Source: Ignavibacterium sp.
GTDB taxonomy: Bacteria > Bacteroidota > Ignavibacteria > Ignavibacteriales > Ignavibacteriaceae
DNA length: 64,000 nucleotides
Reading direction: 5' to 3'
Assembly (NCBI GenBank): GCA_032027145.1
Contig: JAVSMP010000001.1
Span: 520,903 to 584,902, forward strand
Position numbers and translations under genes: made by a program. Within the stretch, counting starts at the first letter, position 1. Each line of letters opens with the position of its first letter. The notes beneath the pieces were generated by a model. The model saw nothing but the letters and a program-made list of their open reading frames with translations. It was not told where the DNA came from and made no database searches. This document shows positions 61,265-64,000 of the stretch, piece by piece.

Positions 61265-63247
61265 ATGTCTGATGAGATAATCAGAAAATACAAGCTGCTT
61301 GATCTTCTTGAGCTTCAGACAACTTCTGTAGCTCTTGCAGATAACACTTTTAAGATTTTCTGGTATAATAAAAGTTTTAAGAAAGATATTGGACCTGGTA
61401 AACTTAAGGGAATATCTTTAAAATCGTTATTCGGTATTAACACACCTGATAATCCTGTAATTATAAATGCCCCAAAATCATTTGTTGTTCCTGTTGCAGA
61501 TAAAAATAAAAACATCGTCATTACACCAATCATAACCGACTCAAGAAAAAAAAATACTGCCTATCTGATAGAAATGCTGCCGATATCTGACTCTGAGTTC
61601 AAACAAGAGTCAGATAAAGAGAAGTTCAGAAGGAATTTGTTTTTTCAAAGAGAGCTGCAAAGCCTTCTTGTATTACTTGTAAAAGAAAAGTCAATTGATA
61701 CTATTGCTGAAGAAATTCTTCTAAGATGTTTAGAAATTACTAGCAGTAATTTTGGTATTGTTGTTCTACAAGATGGAAATGACATAGTTAAATTTATTTA
61801 CAACGATGAGTTTAACTTCATTACCGATAAAGCTGAAGTTGAGAAGAGTATCAAATACAATTCTTCTTTTATAAATAAGTGGCTGGATATTAATAAAAGA
61901 CCATTGCTTGCACTTAATCATCACAACAATATCGGTTACGGAATTACTCAGGTACTAGGTTGCGAGTCGATATGTATTTCTCCTTGTTATTTTAATAATG
62001 TTCTTCACGCAAAGATTTTGCTTGGAAAAAAAGAGGGAACATATTCTTCATTAGACATTAATGATATAGAACAATTTTCTACTCTTCTGTCTTTTGCAAT
62101 TAGTAATATTCAAACCCGGGAGCTAAACACCGCATTGGAGTCAAGATTACTACAAGCACAAAAACTTGAAACAATTGGCAAACTAAGCAGCGGTATGGCT
62201 CACGACTTTAACAATTTGCTTTCAAGTATTTTCGGAAGTCTTCATCTACTTCGTAATCGCGTACCCAAAACTGAAAATGTTTCTAAACTTATTGATAATA
62301 TCGAAAATTGTTCTATAAGGGCAAGAGATTTAACTAAAGGTTTACTTTCTTTCGGTAAACCTACCGCGAAACGAAAAGAAATTGTGATGCCTAACTTTTT
62401 AATGAGTGAGCTTTCAAAAATTGTTACACAAACTTTTCCTAATTCAATTACTTTCGAAGAAAAAATAGATTCAGGTTTGCACAATATCCTCGGCAATGGT
62501 ACTGAAATTTATCAGATTCTATTAAACCTATGTGTAAATGCAAAAGAATCTATTGAGGGTACAGGTAAAATAACCTTAAGCGCATCAAATCTTCTGATTA
62601 ATTCTTCCAATTCAATTAACTATCCTTTGCTGGAAACAGGTAAATATGTAAAATTTTCGGTAAGTGATACTGGTTCTGGTATTGATGAAGCTGATATATC
62701 TAAAATTTTTGATCCTTATTTTTCTACAAAGCAAAAGGATACAGGTTCTGGTTTGGGTTTATATGTTACGTATGGAATTATTAAGGCACACAAAGGGCAT
62801 ATTGAAGTAACAAGTAAAAAAGGAACAGGAACTACTTTTGATGTTTACTTGCCTGTTTTTGAACCTCCAGATTCGAAGAAAGAAAAAGTAGAGGATAAAA
62901 TAATAATGCTCGCTGATGATGAAGAAATGCTGAGCGAACTGTTGGCAGAGATGCTTGAATCAAGTGGATATTATATAATCAAGGTAAAATCAGGTGAAGA
63001 GGCTCTAACTGTTTTAACTGAAGAATTAAAAGTGGATCTCCTGATAATTGATTACAATATGCCGGTTATGAATGGACTGGAATGTATTATTAAGATTCGG
63101 AATCTTAATTTTAAGCTGCCGATAATTTTATCATCAGGAAGTTTGAGGTTTGATGACGATGAACTGAAACTCTATAATGTAAGCAAGAAAATTATGAAGC
63201 CTTATGAATTTGATACAATGCTTGAAGCTATAAAATCTTTAATTTAA
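61265..63247 (+). CDS. Hybrid sensor histidine kinase (PAS-like, GAF-like, HisKA, ATPase, receiver)
   Basis: A 660-residue soluble protein with no membrane helix. Residues 15-110 are PAS-like (T-S-V-A-L-A-D-N-T-F-K-I-F-W-Y-N). About 140-285 are GAF-like. The phospho-accepting H is in G-M-A-H-D-F-N-N-L-L near 310. The ATPase has L-L-N-L-C-V-N-A-K-E-S near 420, D-T-G-S-G-I near 468 and G-S-G-L-G-L near 493. A C-terminal receiver has L-I-I-D-Y-N-M-P near 595. It probably phosphorylates both its own receiver and the NtrC-type partner upstream. Its 3' end overlaps the convergent gene by 9 bp. The cytoplasmic signal is unknown. Confidence 0.95.
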   Translation: MSDEIIRKYKLLDLLELQTTSVALADNTFKIFWYNKSFKKDIGPGKLKGISLKSLFGINTPDNPVIINAPKSFVVPVADKNKNIVITPIITDSRKKNTAYLIEMLPISDSEFKQESDKEKFRRNLFFQRELQSLLVLLVKEKSIDTIAEEILLRCLEITSSNFGIVVLQDGNDIVKFIYNDEFNFITDKAEVEKSIKYNSSFINKWLDINKRPLLALNHHNNIGYGITQVLGCESICISPCYFNNVLHAKILLGKKEGTYSSLDINDIEQFSTLLSFAISNIQTRELNTALESRLLQAQKLETIGKLSSGMAHDFNNLLSSIFGSLHLLRNRVPKTENVSKLIDNIENCSIRARDLTKGLLSFGKPTAKRKEIVMPNFLMSELSKIVTQTFPNSITFEEKIDSGLHNILGNGTEIYQILLNLCVNAKESIEGTGKITLSASNLLINSSNSINYPLLETGKYVKFSVSDTGSGIDEADISKIFDPYFSTKQKDTGSGLGLYVTYGIIKAHKGHIEVTSKKGTGTTFDVYLPVFEPPDSKKEKVEDKIIMLADDEEMLSELLAEMLESSGYYIIKVKSGEEALTVLTEELKVDLLIIDYNMPVMNGLECIIKIRNLNFKLPIILSSGSLRFDDDELKLYNVSKKIMKPYEFDTMLEAIKSLI

Positions 63248-63928
63248 TTTATTCTCATCTTTCTCTTCTTCATCATCAACTTTAACCATTTTTATATTAG
63301 GTGTATAGTTGGACAATATCGGATCTTTAATTGCATTAAGTTGATTTAATACATCAGTAATTTCCTTAACGGCGAGATCAATATATTTTACTCTTTTTAA
63401 TATTCCTTCTTTTGATATATCATCCTTGTTTAGCTCTCTTTTTATTGCAGCAGATGATAAGCTTAATAATGTAAGAGGTTGTTTGATTTTATGATTAGCA
63501 GTAACAACAGTGGCTATATAAGTACCTCTCTTTTCGGATGCTAATAACAACTTATGAGCTTCAGATAGTTTTAGTGCCGATTGAACCCGAGCAAGAAGTT
63601 CCACTCGATTAAATGGTTTTTTAATATAATCAAATGCACCGGCTTCTAATCCTTCCCTCGTGTCTTCGGCACCCGATTTTGCAGTAACAAGAATAATCGG
63701 AATATCTTTAGTTACCGGGTCATTAACTAAAATCTTGCAGACTTCAAGACCAGTTATATCGGGCATCATAATATCTAAAAGTATCAAATCTGGTTGATCG
63801 TTTTTTGCTTTATCAATACCTGTATAACCATCATAAGCAGTTAAAACTTCAAATCCTTCATGCTCTAACCTATCCTGAAGCATAAAAACATTTTCCGGTA
63901 AATCATCAATTACTAATATTTTTTTCAT
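63239..63928 (-). CDS. Receiver protein with HisKA-like helix but no ATPase domain
   Basis: A 229-residue protein. Residues 1-120 are a complete receiver (V-I-D-D-L near 6-10, L-I-L-L-D-I-M-M-P near 51-59, V-T-A-K near 82 and K-K-P-F near 104). Then comes a dimerisation/phosphotransfer-like helix pair with N-H-K-I-K-Q-P-L-T-L-L near 145-155, resembling the H-box of histidine kinases with His kept. The protein ends soon after with an acidic tail, so no catalytic ATPase domain exists. It may be a phosphotransfer intermediate or a decoy. It starts 1 bp after the stop of another gene running off the window. Confidence 0.88.
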   Translation of the reverse strand: MKKILVIDDLPENVFMLQDRLEHEGFEVLTAYDGYTGIDKAKNDQPDLILLDIMMPDITGLEVCKILVNDPVTKDIPIILVTAKSGAEDTREGLEAGAFDYIKKPFNRVELLARVQSALKLSEAHKLLLASEKRGTYIATVVTANHKIKQPLTLLSLSSAAIKRELNKDDISKEGILKRVKYIDLAVKEITDVLNQLNAIKDPILSNYTPNIKMVKVDDEEEKDENKLN

Positions 63929-63929
63929 A

Positions 63930-64000
63930 TCAATGCGACTTTATTCTTGAAATTAATTGTGAAATTTTTCCTGAAATTACTGCTGAGTTTACAGGTTTTG
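63930..64000 (-). CDS. C-terminal end of an upstream signalling gene (partial)
   Basis: The frame open from the window edge reads K-P-V-N-S-A-V-I-S-G-K-I-S-Q-L-I and stops at 63930-63932. The K-P-V pair matches the conserved Lys-Pro near the end of receiver domains, so it is likely the tail of a hybrid kinase or response regulator in one operon with the receiver protein. Confidence 0.55.
   Translation of the reverse strand, partial: KPVNSAVISGKISQLISRIKSH

Overview
The window looks like the chromosome of a low-GC member of the Ignavibacteria (Chlorobi/Bacteroidota side). Three observations point there. Two secreted proteins carry type IX secretion C-terminal sorting domains with an N-P-F-N core and a G-V-Y-I-Y stretch near the end. 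Two intergenic sites fit the Bacteroidota promoter form TTTG-N20-TAnnTTTG exactly. GTCAT-type intergenic palindromes are also present. This taxonomic placement is inference; no 16S gene is in view.

Left part (1-26.5 kb), nearly all on the minus strand: an RND efflux pair (permease cut by the window edge, plus adaptor); the tail of a secreted protein abutting ribosomal protein L31; an ECF sigma factor with a probable membrane partner; holA; cyclophilin; uppP; an outer-membrane protein; a flippase-like protein; lolA; ftsK; comB; gcvT; transaldolase. These are followed by the conserved translation and RNA-processing operon, transcribed rimP-nusA-infB-rbfA-truB-ribF-rpsO-pnp-rng. A promoter with exact consensus spacing sits upstream of rimP, with a terminator-like hairpin between it and the start codon.

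Centre (26.6-46.5 kb): an accessory island between housekeeping blocks and the most interesting part of the window. It is a tandem array of two-gene cassettes on the minus strand. The first gene of each intact cassette begins with a nearly invariant head of about 38 residues and continues into a divergent body. In four copies the body has an HExxH zinc-protease motif at almost the same place (residues 214-238). In one IS-split copy and one truncated copy it instead resembles a lysozyme/lytic-transglycosylase domain. The second gene encodes an exported protein. Partners of the HExxH genes have a divergent helical body and a constant FIMAH-like tail; partners of the lysozyme-like genes have a TIG domain and three tandem repeats. 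Constant DNA (tail of the second gene, a spacer of about 250 bp, head of the next first gene) surrounds each divergent segment, a geometry suited to cassette exchange by homologous recombination. The array shows an IS3-family insertion, a microhomology deletion, a 455-nt identical tract between the two TIG genes, and a decayed terminal copy.

Right part (46.5-64 kb): a 996-residue protein that appears to fuse an ECF sigma-like region, an anti-sigma-like region, a membrane helix and a TonB C-terminal domain; then, mostly on the plus strand, alaS, radA, a small RRM protein, a secreted GH13 amylase, an outer-membrane barrel, an RlmI-type rRNA methyltransferase, an exported H-type lectin-like protein and small membrane proteins. 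After tRNA-Lys(TTT) comes a signalling group: an NtrC-type regulator, a hybrid histidine kinase, and a convergent receiver protein that keeps the phospho-accepting helix but lacks an ATPase domain.

No CRISPR array, rRNA operon or prophage was seen.
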